Source of the DNA: Sphaerisporangium fuscum
GTDB taxonomy: Bacteria > Actinomycetota > Actinomycetes > Streptosporangiales > Streptosporangiaceae
Assembly: GCF_018531465.1 (NCBI RefSeq)
Contig: NZ_JAHDTF010000014.1
Span: 62,001-126,000, forward strand
Direction: 5' to 3'
Length of the DNA: 64,000 bases
The notes under the pieces are model-generated. The model worked only from the letters and a program-made list of their open reading frames with translations, did not search any database and was not told the DNA's origin. A program made the translations under genes and the position numbers. Below are positions 44,186 to 52,275 of the stretch, piece after piece. Position 1 is the first letter of the stretch, and each line of letters starts with the position of its first letter.

Positions 44186-45544
44186 TCAGGTCGCCGACAT
44201 CAACTCCTCGTGGAAATCGCGCACGGCGGCGTGGTCCGGCCAGCGGTGAAGGAGTTCGGTGTCGAGGGTGCGTAGTTCGCGGTGGATGCGGGCCGAACCT
44301 GTCTGCTGGGCGACGCCGAGTGCCTCGCGACCGAGGTGGGCCGAGCGGTCGGGGTCTTGTTCGGCCTGGACGACGGCTACGGCGAGCTTGGCTGTGAGGT
44401 GCCCGCGATCCCGGGCGAGGTTGTCGGGAAGCTTGGTGATCTGCTCTTCCAGAATCGTCACGGCGGTGTCCGGTCGCCCGGCTGCCCTATGGCACACGGC
44501 GGACTGCTCCTGGAGAGTGTCGAGGTCGTAGTGGTGCAGATACACCGGCACATCGGGGTGCGTGACCTGCGGGTGTTCGCGAAGGGTCTCAGCCGCCTCG
44601 TCCAGCAGGTCGAACGCTTCCTTGTGCTCGCCGAGCATCACCTGGCCACGCGCCTGCTGCTGGGCCGCCAGGGCGCTGAGCTTGGGTTCCAACCGAGCCG
44701 GGTCGCGGCGGGAAGCGGCGGCGTATTGCACGACGACGGTGTAGTCGTGCGTCAGGCAGGCGATGTTGGACTGACGTACCAGCATGTAAGCCGCCATCTG
44801 TTCATCCCCGGCGACCTGGGCCCACTCGGCGGCCCGTCGGGACCAGGACATCGCCGCCCGTAGCTCTCCAAGGTCTTGGTGAAGCCATCCGGCCATTTCC
44901 GCGTACTGCGCGAGGACCTGCAGGAGCGGATCGACATGCGCGGTACGAGCGCGGCGGCGTAGATCGTCGAGGACATCGATCTGCGCGAGTACCGGTCGCA
45001 GCAGAGACCGCGGGCCGAGGATCTTGTCAGCGGCGAAGTGCTCAGCCAGGACGCGACGGAAGTACTCGACGACCTGGGCGTCGACCCGGGCCGGTTCCTC
45101 GATGGCCTGGGCGACGCGCCGGGTCTGATCGGCGTCCCCTAGGACGGGCAGTACGGAGGTGAGCGCTCCGGAGGCCAGCAGATGGGCGAAATCACGACGA
45201 GAAAGGGTCACGCGCACGGTCCTTCCCTCGGGCGTCTGCATGTCCAGGATGACCGGCTCGTCTTTGTCGACGCCAGTTACCTGAACGAGGGAAGGGGCAG
45301 CCGAGGGGGGCTCGGCCGCCTGCCGCAACACGATGAGCAGCCCGCCGGCGGTCAAGGCTCTATCCAGTGCGCTCGCCTGCTCATGCGGGATGAGGATCTC
45401 TCCGTGTTCGGCGCGGGAGATGCGGGTGTGGTCGTACAGGGCGCGTCGGCCGAGCTCCCGCTGCGTCAGGCCCGCCTGCTCTCTCAGGTGCCGTAGAGCC
45501 AGGCCGATCATGCGGGCGCTCGTCGCGTCGTGGTGAGAGTGCAT
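44186..45544 (-). CDS. XRE-family helix-turn-helix regulator with TPR domain
   Basis: A 452-residue regulator. The DNA-binding domain lies at residues 12-70 (LALRHLREQAGLTQRELGRRALYDHTRISRAEHG). A short linker follows, then a helical TPR-type domain from about 200 onward (WLHQDLGELRAAMSWSRRAAEWAQ, AAQQQARGQVMLGEHKEAFDLLDEAAE). Such proteins often respond to small signals and act on neighbouring specialised-metabolite genes. It starts at ATG 45544 with GGAGGAG ahead. It is divergent from a small RsbW-like ATPase and the tgm graspetide genes, which makes it the likely local regulator of that cluster (inference). Confidence 0.88.
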   Translation of the reverse strand: MHSHHDATSARMIGLALRHLREQAGLTQRELGRRALYDHTRISRAEHGEILIPHEQASALDRALTAGGLLIVLRQAAEPPSAAPSLVQVTGVDKDEPVILDMQTPEGRTVRVTLSRRDFAHLLASGALTSVLPVLGDADQTRRVAQAIEEPARVDAQVVEYFRRVLAEHFAADKILGPRSLLRPVLAQIDVLDDLRRRARTAHVDPLLQVLAQYAEMAGWLHQDLGELRAAMSWSRRAAEWAQVAGDEQMAAYMLVRQSNIACLTHDYTVVVQYAAASRRDPARLEPKLSALAAQQQARGQVMLGEHKEAFDLLDEAAETLREHPQVTHPDVPVYLHHYDLDTLQEQSAVCHRAAGRPDTAVTILEEQITKLPDNLARDRGHLTAKLAVAVVQAEQDPDRSAHLGREALGVAQQTGSARIHRELRTLDTELLHRWPDHAAVRDFHEELMSAT

Positions 45545-45777
45545 CGGTACCAGCTCCTCCCTGATGTTGCCGGCGTGTTGCCGCAACACCGGTTCTCTGG
45601 CGGTCCAGCGGCGGCTGGGACGACGATCCGTACCGACGGATGATCGGAGCGTAACCGCCACCGGGTCGGGGACGCATCCGGTTCCACCGCTTCTCGATGT
45701 CATCCGCCGCTCAGGTGCCGTGATCAGAAAGGGCAGTCCGTGTCAGCTCGCAACCGTGAACTCTGGGAGGTCCCGCA

Positions 45778-46182
45778 GTGAGGACGATGGGTTTTCTCGG
45801 GTCCGTCGATCTTCTCGGCCGGCTCAGCTCGGTCGCGGTGGCGCGGGCGTACGTACGCTCGCTGCTGCTCACCGCCGGCCGCCGGGCCGTCGACGACGTT
45901 CAACTGCTGGTCGGCGAAGTCGTCGCCAACGCCGTACGGCACTCGGCGTCCGGCAGCAGACCGGACGGGATGGTCGAGCTGCGGGTGTACGACGACGGCG
46001 AGACCGTGCGGATAGAAGTGACGGACGAGGGCTCGGACGCCACCATCCCTCAGGTCCCGGCTCAGATCGACCCGCTCAGCGAAGGCGGCCGCGGCCTCTG
46101 GCTGGTGCGGGAGTTGTCCCGCGACTGGGGCTGGAGACAGGACGGCACCCACCGCACCGTCTGGTTCGACATGACGCCCTGA
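45778..46182 (+). CDS. RsbW-like ATP-binding protein (anti-sigma/HATPase_c)
   Basis: A 134-residue GHKL-fold protein. The N box is visible as ELVGEVVANAVRH-like text (LLVGEVVANAVRHSAS), followed by the G1 region VTDEGSDATIP and the G2 box GGRGLWLVRELS. In actinobacteria these small kinases usually pair with XRE regulators and DUF397 proteins to control development or metabolite genes. The start is GTG 45778 with GGGAGG ahead. It is divergent from the XRE/TPR regulator and just upstream of the graspetide genes (170 bases), so it probably belongs to their control. Confidence 0.88.
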   Translation: MRTMGFLGSVDLLGRLSSVAVARAYVRSLLLTAGRRAVDDVQLLVGEVVANAVRHSASGSRPDGMVELRVYDDGETVRIEVTDEGSDATIPQVPAQIDPLSEGGRGLWLVRELSRDWGWRQDGTHRTVWFDMTP

Positions 46183-46351
46183 TCCGGTCGTACCTCGCGC
46201 TCTCGAGGACAGACCCGACGACCAGACCCGAGCTTCCGCACCAATCTCCACTTCGACAGGACGAAAAGAAGCCACGATAGTTCCGGCCGGACAATCGGCT
46301 TCTCCACGCACCACCCCGAAACCCGTATCGGTACCGAACGGAAGGAATGCC

Positions 46352-46618
46352 ATGCAAACACAGAACAGACACCCCTGGGGTTTGACCCGAGTAATGCCTC
46401 TCCCACTATTGGCCGAGGCGCCGTATCGGCCGTACCGTGTTGAACTTGACCCGGTTACTCAAACCGGTATATATCGCGACACCGAAACCGGAGACATCAT
46501 CGAAGCGGGTAAGCACGGCACGAACAAGCAGACCTCGAAGTCCACGGCAACCACGGGCCAGGACGGAGCGAATCCGACAAGCGACAGCGATTCCGTCATG
46601 GATTACGACAACGACTGA
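46352..46618 (+). CDS. tgmA: Graspetide precursor peptide
   Basis: An 88-residue ATP-grasp RiPP precursor. The leader matches the Tgm type (PWGLTRVMPLPLLAEAPYRPYRVELDP, near residues 8-34). The C-terminal half is a hydrophilic core rich in Thr/Ser and Asp (KHGTNKQTSKSTATTG then QDGANPTSDSDSVMDYDND). The Thr side chains and the late Asp residues are the expected ester partners. An Asp-Gly at 71-72 is a likely aspartimide site given the methyltransferase downstream (inference). The ATG at 46352 has AAGGAA at good spacing. One base separates its stop from tgmB. Confidence 0.88.
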   Translation: MQTQNRHPWGLTRVMPLPLLAEAPYRPYRVELDPVTQTGIYRDTETGDIIEAGKHGTNKQTSKSTATTGQDGANPTSDSDSVMDYDND

Positions 46619-46619
46619 C

Positions 46620-47582
46620 ATGGATATGGAGCTTCCAGTCCTCACGGTGACCGGCCTGGAAGACGTCACGGCCGATCTGGTGATCCAGCGTCTGTACGAT
46701 CGCGGCGTTCCGGTGGTCCGGCTCGATCCCGGGGACTTCTTGATCGCAGGATCAGGAGTGAGGATGTCGGCGCAACTCAACGCCACGGGTCTGAGCGGAC
46801 TGATCAGCACGCCCAGTCGGGAGCTCGCTCTCGAGCGGGTGCGGGCGGTGTGGTGGCGCCGCCCCACTCCCTACCAGGCCTCACCGAGAGCGCCTGGCCG
46901 TGACGTCGCTTTCGCCGTGGCTGAGGCACGCTTCGGCTTCGGCGGCGTACTGGCGGCTCTTCGTGATTGCCTCTGGGTCAATCATCCTTGGCACAACCAG
47001 GCAGCCGAGTACAAGCCGGGGCAACTCGTAACGGCCGCCGAATGCGGACTCACCGTTCCGTCGACGTTGATCACCAACGATCCCCACCAAGCTCGAACGT
47101 TCGCCGAAGACTTCGCACCCGTCGTGTACAAACCACTTCGCCATCCGCTCCAGAAGGATATGAACGGCGGGAATGGAATGATATGGGTACGGGCTGTGGA
47201 TCCAGTCGAGCTTGATGACACCTTGTCCGTTACCGCGCATATGTTTCAGGCAAAGGTGGAGAAGGTGGCCGACATACGAGTCACCGTGGTCGGCGAGAAG
47301 GTGTTCGCGATCCGCATCGACAGTGGGCTGCTGGATTGGCGGGCCGACTACGACACTCTCACCTATACCTTGGTTCCATGCCCGCCTGCGCTGGAGTCGT
47401 CCATCCGACGATACATGCGGAGCTACGGCCTGATGTTCGCCGCTTTCGACTTTGCGCTCACCCCGAACGGCGATTGGGTCTTCCTGGAGTGCAACCCCAA
47501 CGGGCAGTGGGCCTGGATCCCAGAGCAGGAACCGGTTGTGGCCGACGCCCTGGCCGATCTTCTGGAGAGAGGGAGGCCGTGA
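46620..47582 (+). CDS. tgmB: ATP-grasp ribosomal peptide maturase
   Basis: A 320-residue ATP-grasp ligase that couples Asp/Glu carboxylates to hydroxyl or amine side chains of the precursor, making macrocyclic esters or amides. Seen here: the N-terminal pre-ATP-grasp domain (VLTVTGLEDVTADLVIQRLYDRGVPVVRLDPGDF), the substrate-binding sequence VWWRRPTPYQ, the ATP-binding strand PVVYKPLRHP, and the metal-binding end FLECNPNGQWAWI. Start ATG 46620 directly after the tgmA stop; overlap of the stop with tgmC by GTGA. Length and motifs fit the TgmB family closely. Confidence 0.92.
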   Translation: MDMELPVLTVTGLEDVTADLVIQRLYDRGVPVVRLDPGDFLIAGSGVRMSAQLNATGLSGLISTPSRELALERVRAVWWRRPTPYQASPRAPGRDVAFAVAEARFGFGGVLAALRDCLWVNHPWHNQAAEYKPGQLVTAAECGLTVPSTLITNDPHQARTFAEDFAPVVYKPLRHPLQKDMNGGNGMIWVRAVDPVELDDTLSVTAHMFQAKVEKVADIRVTVVGEKVFAIRIDSGLLDWRADYDTLTYTLVPCPPALESSIRRYMRSYGLMFAAFDFALTPNGDWVFLECNPNGQWAWIPEQEPVVADALADLLERGRP

Positions 47583-48733
47583 CCGCTCTACGATCCGCAC
47601 GCCTGCGGCAAGCCCTGGTCACACGGCTGATGACCGAAGGTTACGTGCACGACCGGAGATGGGCGGAGGCCGTTGGGACGGTTCCCCGTGAGGCCTTCCT
47701 GGGTGGCGCGGTCTTCCGGGCGACGAACACGGAGAGCGGCACGTTGTGGACCCCTCTGCGACGCGGTGATGTGAGCGCCGAGGAGTGGGCGGAGCTGGCC
47801 TATGCCAACCAGACCTGGGTGACCCAGGTCGGTGGTATCACGGCCATCGAGGCACTACAGCCGATCGCCGGTGCTCCGACGTCCTCGTCCACCTTGCCCG
47901 GCATCGTCGTCCGGATGCTGGAGATCGCCCAGATCGCCGACGGCGACAGCGTGCTGGAGATCGGAACAGGCACCGGATATTCCACCGCCTTGCTGTGCCG
48001 GCGGCTCGGCGACAGGGCAGTGACCTCGATCGAGTACGACCCGAGTGTGGCACGGCAGGCCGAGGAAGCGATCTCTTCGGCCGGATACGCCCCCACACTG
48101 GTGGTCGGTGATGGGCTCGCGGGTTACGACGAGAACGCCGAGTACGATCGCCTGATCGCGACCTGCTCGGTTCGCTACGTCCCCGCGGCCTGGCTCTGGC
48201 AGGTACGCGACGGCGGCACCATCACCACACCGTTCTGGGGATGGATGAACGGCAGCGGCCTCGTCCACCTCACCCTTGCCGATGACGGCACCGCGTCCGG
48301 ACGTTTCGATCCGTTCGGCGTGGCGTTCATGCCTGCTCGTCCGCACGTCGCCCCTCCTCTCTCGCACTACCTGATCGGCCGTGGAGAACAGCGGGAAAGC
48401 AGGATCGACCCGAACATTCTGGACGACACGACCGGCCTGTTCGTCGCCCAGCTCGGCGCACCATCGGCGCAACGCATGGGGACCGGAGACGAGACCGTCC
48501 TTCTCGACGTCGCCACCGGTTCCCAGGCCACAACCCGATCTGATGGCGCGGGCGGTTGGACGGTGCGTCAGCACGGCCCTCTACGGCTGTGGGACCAGGT
48601 GGAACAGGCCGTCCTGACCTGGCAGGAAGCCGGTCGTCCACCACAGTCCTCCTTCGGTCTCACGATCACGAGCGATCGCCAGTACGTGTGGTTGGACGAC
48701 GACGGCGGGCCGAATTGGAACCTGCCCGCCTGA
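47579..48733 (+). CDS. tgmC: Graspetide-system protein L-isoaspartyl methyltransferase homologue
   Basis: A 384-residue methyltransferase of the protein-isoaspartate family. The SAM motif is DSVLEIGTGTGYSTALL near residues 120-136 and the acidic partner lies in TSIEYDPSVARQAEE. Relatives in graspetide clusters methylate an Asp of the cross-linked peptide, after which an aspartimide forms. The C-terminal extension of about 130 residues beyond the catalytic fold is typical of the graspetide-linked form. It starts at GTG 47579, coupled to tgmB. It is the last gene of the cluster and convergent with the P450 gene. Confidence 0.9.
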   Translation: MTALRSARLRQALVTRLMTEGYVHDRRWAEAVGTVPREAFLGGAVFRATNTESGTLWTPLRRGDVSAEEWAELAYANQTWVTQVGGITAIEALQPIAGAPTSSSTLPGIVVRMLEIAQIADGDSVLEIGTGTGYSTALLCRRLGDRAVTSIEYDPSVARQAEEAISSAGYAPTLVVGDGLAGYDENAEYDRLIATCSVRYVPAAWLWQVRDGGTITTPFWGWMNGSGLVHLTLADDGTASGRFDPFGVAFMPARPHVAPPLSHYLIGRGEQRESRIDPNILDDTTGLFVAQLGAPSAQRMGTGDETVLLDVATGSQATTRSDGAGGWTVRQHGPLRLWDQVEQAVLTWQEAGRPPQSSFGLTITSDRQYVWLDDDGGPNWNLPA

Positions 48734-48741
48734 ACAGAGAG

Positions 48742-49944
48742 TCAGAGGTCGATGGGGAGGTGGCGGGGGCCGCGGAGCATGGCGCTGCGCCGGTACGGGG
48801 GCGGGTCCTGCGCCAGGGTCGCGGTGCCGAGGCGGGGGATCAGCGCGCCGAGCGCGATCTGGGCCTCGACCCGGGCGAGCGGTGCGCCGTAGCAGATGTG
48901 GACGCCGCCGCCGAAGCCGAAGTGCTGGTTGTCCGGGCGGGCGGGGTCGAACCGCTCGGGGTCGTGGAACCGTCCGGGGTCACGGTTGCCCGAGGCCAGC
49001 ACGAGTACCAGGGGCGCGCCCTTGGGGACGGTGACGCCCGCGACGTCGATGGTGGCGAGGGGGGTGCGCTGCCGCAGATGGACCGGGGGTTCGTAGCGCA
49101 GCAGTTCCTCCACCGCCATGGGGAGCAGGCCGGGTTCACGGCGCAACCGGTCCAGCTGATCGGGGTGGCGCAGCAGGGTGAGCACTCCGTTGGTGATCAG
49201 ATTGACCGTGGTCTCGTGCCCGGCGACGAGCAGGAGGACAGCGGTGGCCGCCAGTTCCTCCCGGGTGAGCGGTCCGGCGGGATCCGTGTCGTTGACGAAC
49301 GCGGACAGCATGTCGCCATCGGGCCGGCCGCGGCGCTGCTCGGCGAGGTCCACCAGGTACCGGCCCATCTCCGCGAGGGCCTGGGCGCCGGCTCGCCGGC
49401 GTTCGGTGGGATCCTCGCCAGGCTTGATGTCGGCGAAATCGATGATCGTCTCGGACCACTCGCGGAAGACCGGCTCGTCCTCTCGCGGCACGCCGAGCAG
49501 CCGGCAGATGACGGTCACGGGCAGCGGGTAGGCGAAGTCCTCGACGATGTCGACCCGCGTGCGGCCGTCCAGCGCCGTGATCAGTTCCTGGGTGATCGCG
49601 GCGATCTCGCCGCGCATCGCGTCCACGCGGCCAGGGGTGTGCGGCGGCCCGAACGGCCGCATGGCCAGGCCGCGGAGCCTGTGGTGCTCGGGGTCGTCGA
49701 GCCGGATGAAGGAGATCTGCTGCTCTTCCAGGAGCACGCCGCGGTACTGGGCGGCGAGGTTGCGGGGATCGGCGCTGATCCGCGGGTCGTGCAGCAGGGC
49801 CGTGATGTCGTAGTAGGTGCCGACCAGGTAGCTTCCGTCCGTCTGCCGTACCACCCCGGCCTCGCGGAGTTCCGCGTACAACGGGTAGGGGTCGGGGCGG
49901 TTGGCGTAGTCGGTGATGCGCTCCAGCAGGGTGTCGACGGCCAT
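48742..49944 (-). CDS. Cytochrome P450
   Basis: A 400-residue soluble bacterial P450 monooxygenase. Family signatures: I-helix LLLVAGHETTVNLI, K-helix EELLRYEPPV (ExxR), and the haem loop FGFGGGVHICYGAPLA with the cysteine ligand. There is no membrane anchor. The substrate is unknown. The ATG at 49944 is followed upstream by the ferredoxin reductase and ferredoxin genes on the same strand, so the redox partners and the oxygenase form one unit. The reductase stop lies 36 bases before this start. Confidence 0.94.
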   Translation of the reverse strand: MAVDTLLERITDYANRPDPYPLYAELREAGVVRQTDGSYLVGTYYDITALLHDPRISADPRNLAAQYRGVLLEEQQISFIRLDDPEHHRLRGLAMRPFGPPHTPGRVDAMRGEIAAITQELITALDGRTRVDIVEDFAYPLPVTVICRLLGVPREDEPVFREWSETIIDFADIKPGEDPTERRRAGAQALAEMGRYLVDLAEQRRGRPDGDMLSAFVNDTDPAGPLTREELAATAVLLLVAGHETTVNLITNGVLTLLRHPDQLDRLRREPGLLPMAVEELLRYEPPVHLRQRTPLATIDVAGVTVPKGAPLVLVLASGNRDPGRFHDPERFDPARPDNQHFGFGGGVHICYGAPLARVEAQIALGALIPRLGTATLAQDPPPYRRSAMLRGPRHLPIDL

Positions 49945-49980
49945 GCGGCGCTCCTCGTGGCAGGGAAGGGACGACAGGGG

Positions 49981-51348
49981 TCAGCCGGGCCGCACCACGG
50001 TGAGCCGCCGGTCGGGCAGGTAGCCGGTGAGCGCGACGGTGGGACCGTGGAAGAGCCCCCTGGGGTCCGGCACGTTGGAGGGGACCGGGAACTCGGTCAC
50101 CAGCGGACGGCCGTCGGCCGCGCCGGGCCCGGGCGGGAACGGGGCGGCCATCTCGATCAGGCCCTGGTAGTACTCCAGCCATTTGCCCATGTTGACGGTG
50201 ACCGCCGCGGTGACCCGGCCCTGGTGGCCGTAGACCGCCACCAGGCGGCGTTCGCCCAGCGAGCCTTGGGCGACGACCACCTGGTCGGAGAAGGTGGGGA
50301 CGCCCACCGACTTGATGTTGATCCCGAACTGGCTCGACCAGAAGACCGGGACCGCCAGGTGGGGGCGCCGCGACGGCCCCGTGTTGACCATGTTGTGGGC
50401 CGCCACCCCGGCCTGCTCGACCGCGTTGCCCCAGTGCTCCAGGGAGATCATCTGGTACTCGAAGAGCGGATGCGGGAAGCGGGCGACGTCGCCGGCCACG
50501 AACACGTCGTCGGTGACGATCCCGTACCTGTCGAAGACGCGGCACCCCGCGTCGCAGGCGATCCCGAGCCGGCCCGCGGCCAGCCCGGAGTCCGCCAGCC
50601 ATTCGGTGTTGCGGACCGCCCCCATGGCGACGACGCACACGTCCGCGTCGACGCGGCTGCCGTCGGACAGGTCCGCGCCGGTGAACCGGCCGTCCCCGCG
50701 CAGCGCGGTGACCGTCACTCCACAGCGCAGGTCCACGCCGTGGGCCCACTGAAGGGCGGCCGCGAGCTTCGACAGCGTCCCGCCCAGCGCGCCCACCAGC
50801 GGCCCGGGGCCCCGCTCGGCGACCGTGACCTCGATGCCCAGCTCCCGGCAGGCCGAGGCGATCTCCGAACCGGTGAAGCCCGCGCCGATCACCAGCACCC
50901 GCCGCGGCCCTGCGGCCAGCCGCTCGGCCAGACGCCCGGCGTCGTCGCTGGTCCGCAGGGTGACGACCCCGTCCAGGGCGGCCTCCGCCGGGTCGGGCCA
51001 GGGCCGCGCCCGCGTCCCGGTGGCGATCAGCAGCCGGTCGTAGGGGACCGGCTCGCCGTCGGCCAGCAGCACCTGCTTGCCGACCGGGTCCAGCCCCGTG
51101 GCGCGCACCCCGAGCCGCCACTGCGCGCCGGGGTCCCGGCGCACGGGCAGCGCGGTGGCGTCCGCCGCCACCTTGCCGAGCAGCACCTGTTTGGACAGCG
51201 GTGGCCGGTCGTACGGCGGATGCGGCTCGTCGCCGATCACGGTCAGCGTCCCGGCGAAGCCCTCCTCGCGCAGCGTCTCGGCCGCCCGCAACCCGGCCAG
51301 CGACGCCCCCACGATGACGATGCGGCCCTGGCGGAGGTCATCGCGCAC
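49981..51348 (-). CDS. FAD-dependent ferredoxin reductase
   Basis: A 455-residue NAD(P)H-dependent flavoprotein. Dinucleotide-binding motifs: IVIVGASLAGLRAAETLR at the N-terminus for FAD and RVLVIGAGFTGSEIASAC for NAD(P)H near residue 150, plus the FAD motif DDVFVAGDVARFP. It should pass electrons to the small ferredoxin encoded just ahead and so to the P450. It overlaps the ferredoxin gene by 11 bases at 51338-51348. The C-terminal part (about 340-455) resembles the reductase C domain. Confidence 0.92.
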   Translation of the reverse strand: MRDDLRQGRIVIVGASLAGLRAAETLREEGFAGTLTVIGDEPHPPYDRPPLSKQVLLGKVAADATALPVRRDPGAQWRLGVRATGLDPVGKQVLLADGEPVPYDRLLIATGTRARPWPDPAEAALDGVVTLRTSDDAGRLAERLAAGPRRVLVIGAGFTGSEIASACRELGIEVTVAERGPGPLVGALGGTLSKLAAALQWAHGVDLRCGVTVTALRGDGRFTGADLSDGSRVDADVCVVAMGAVRNTEWLADSGLAAGRLGIACDAGCRVFDRYGIVTDDVFVAGDVARFPHPLFEYQMISLEHWGNAVEQAGVAAHNMVNTGPSRRPHLAVPVFWSSQFGINIKSVGVPTFSDQVVVAQGSLGERRLVAVYGHQGRVTAAVTVNMGKWLEYYQGLIEMAAPFPPGPGAADGRPLVTEFPVPSNVPDPRGLFHGPTVALTGYLPDRRLTVVRPG

Positions 51349-51547
51349 CGGCGCTCACCTGCTCGCCCACGAGGATGGCCTGGACCGGGCACGCCGCCGC
51401 GGCCTGGCGTACACGGTCGAGCTGCTCGTCCGGTACGGCCGGGTCGTACAGCAGCGTCTCCTCCCCGTGCAGCTCGAACACCTCCGGCGCGAGGAACACG
51501 CACTGCGCATAGCCCTGGCAGCGGGGGAGGTCCACGACGATCCGCAT
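51338..51547 (-). CDS. P450-associated [3Fe-4S]/[4Fe-4S] ferredoxin
   Basis: A 69-residue ferredoxin. Cluster ligands are C10-x5-C16 in RCQGYAQCVF and a later cysteine in AAACPVQAI; the usual second cysteine of the C-x2-C-x2-C motif is replaced by tyrosine, the pattern of three-iron or variant four-iron ferredoxins that serve P450 enzymes. It overlaps the reductase gene and lies in one operon with the P450 gene. The ATG at 51547 is the likely start. Confidence 0.92.
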   Translation of the reverse strand: MRIVVDLPRCQGYAQCVFLAPEVFELHGEETLLYDPAVPDEQLDRVRQAAAACPVQAILVGEQVSAGAR

Positions 51548-51806
51548 CCCAGGCCACCCCCTCCGTCGCTGCGGCCCTGATCAGCAGTGTCGCGCACCTC
51601 CCCCGTGTCCCGTTCATACCGGCCCGCGCGTTGCCCCAGCCCAGACGCTTCGTTGGGCAGAACGAGTGCATACGGCCACCCGGGTGGCGGAGCGACCGTT
51701 GGGCGTGAGGTGGCCTACGCGATCGACGCATGGCTTTTCGTGGCGCGCGGGGATCGTCCGCGCGTGATCACCGGAACTGTCGGTGCTGCTGTGTAGCGTC
51801 CGGGTC

Positions 51807-52178
51807 ATGTTTCTCGGACTTCGGACGGTCGTCTATCCCGTCGACGACCTGCAGGCCGCCAAACGGTGGTGGTCGGCGGTGCTCGGCATCGAGCCCTACT
51901 TCGACGAGCCGTTCTACGTCGGCTACAACCTCGGCGGCTACGAGCTGGCCCTCGACCCCGACGGGCACAGTGAGAACGGCCCCGGGCCCGTGACCTACTG
52001 GGGCGTGGAGGATGTCGACCAGGCGGCCGCCGCCCTTCAGAAGGAGGGAGCGAGCGTCCATGCCGCCGTCACCGACTACGGGGGCGGGATCCGAACCGCC
52101 ATCCTCAAGGCTCCGGACGGCACGCTGGTCGGAGTGATCGAGAACCCGCACTTCCCCGGCCCCGTGCCGGTGAACTGA
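51807..52178 (+). CDS. VOC-family (glyoxalase/bleomycin-resistance fold) protein
   Basis: A 123-residue protein of two beta-alpha-beta-beta-beta modules. The first runs MFLGLRTVVYPVDDLQAAKRWWSAVLGIEPYF to YELALDPDG; the second begins VTYWGVEDVDQAAAALQKEGASV and ends LKAPDGTLVGVIENPHF, with the metal-ligand glutamate near the end. Members are dioxygenases, lyases or binding proteins; the role is unknown. The start is ATG 51807 rather than the earlier in-frame codons, since the protein's first strand begins there. It stands alone, after a region (51548-51806) in which I see no gene. Confidence 0.85.
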   Translation: MFLGLRTVVYPVDDLQAAKRWWSAVLGIEPYFDEPFYVGYNLGGYELALDPDGHSENGPGPVTYWGVEDVDQAAAALQKEGASVHAAVTDYGGGIRTAILKAPDGTLVGVIENPHFPGPVPVN

Positions 52179-52275
52179 GGTCGGAGGGTCTTCGCGCCGG
52201 ACGACCTGACGGTCACGGCGAGCAGCCGCTCCAGGTGGCGTGGCGGTCAGGGTCGCCACGCCACCTGGACAGAGG

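Noticed and set aside
48556..51708. 1050-codon plus-strand open frame opposite the P450 cluster
   Set aside because: Antisense shadow of three well-identified genes with overlaps and proper starts.
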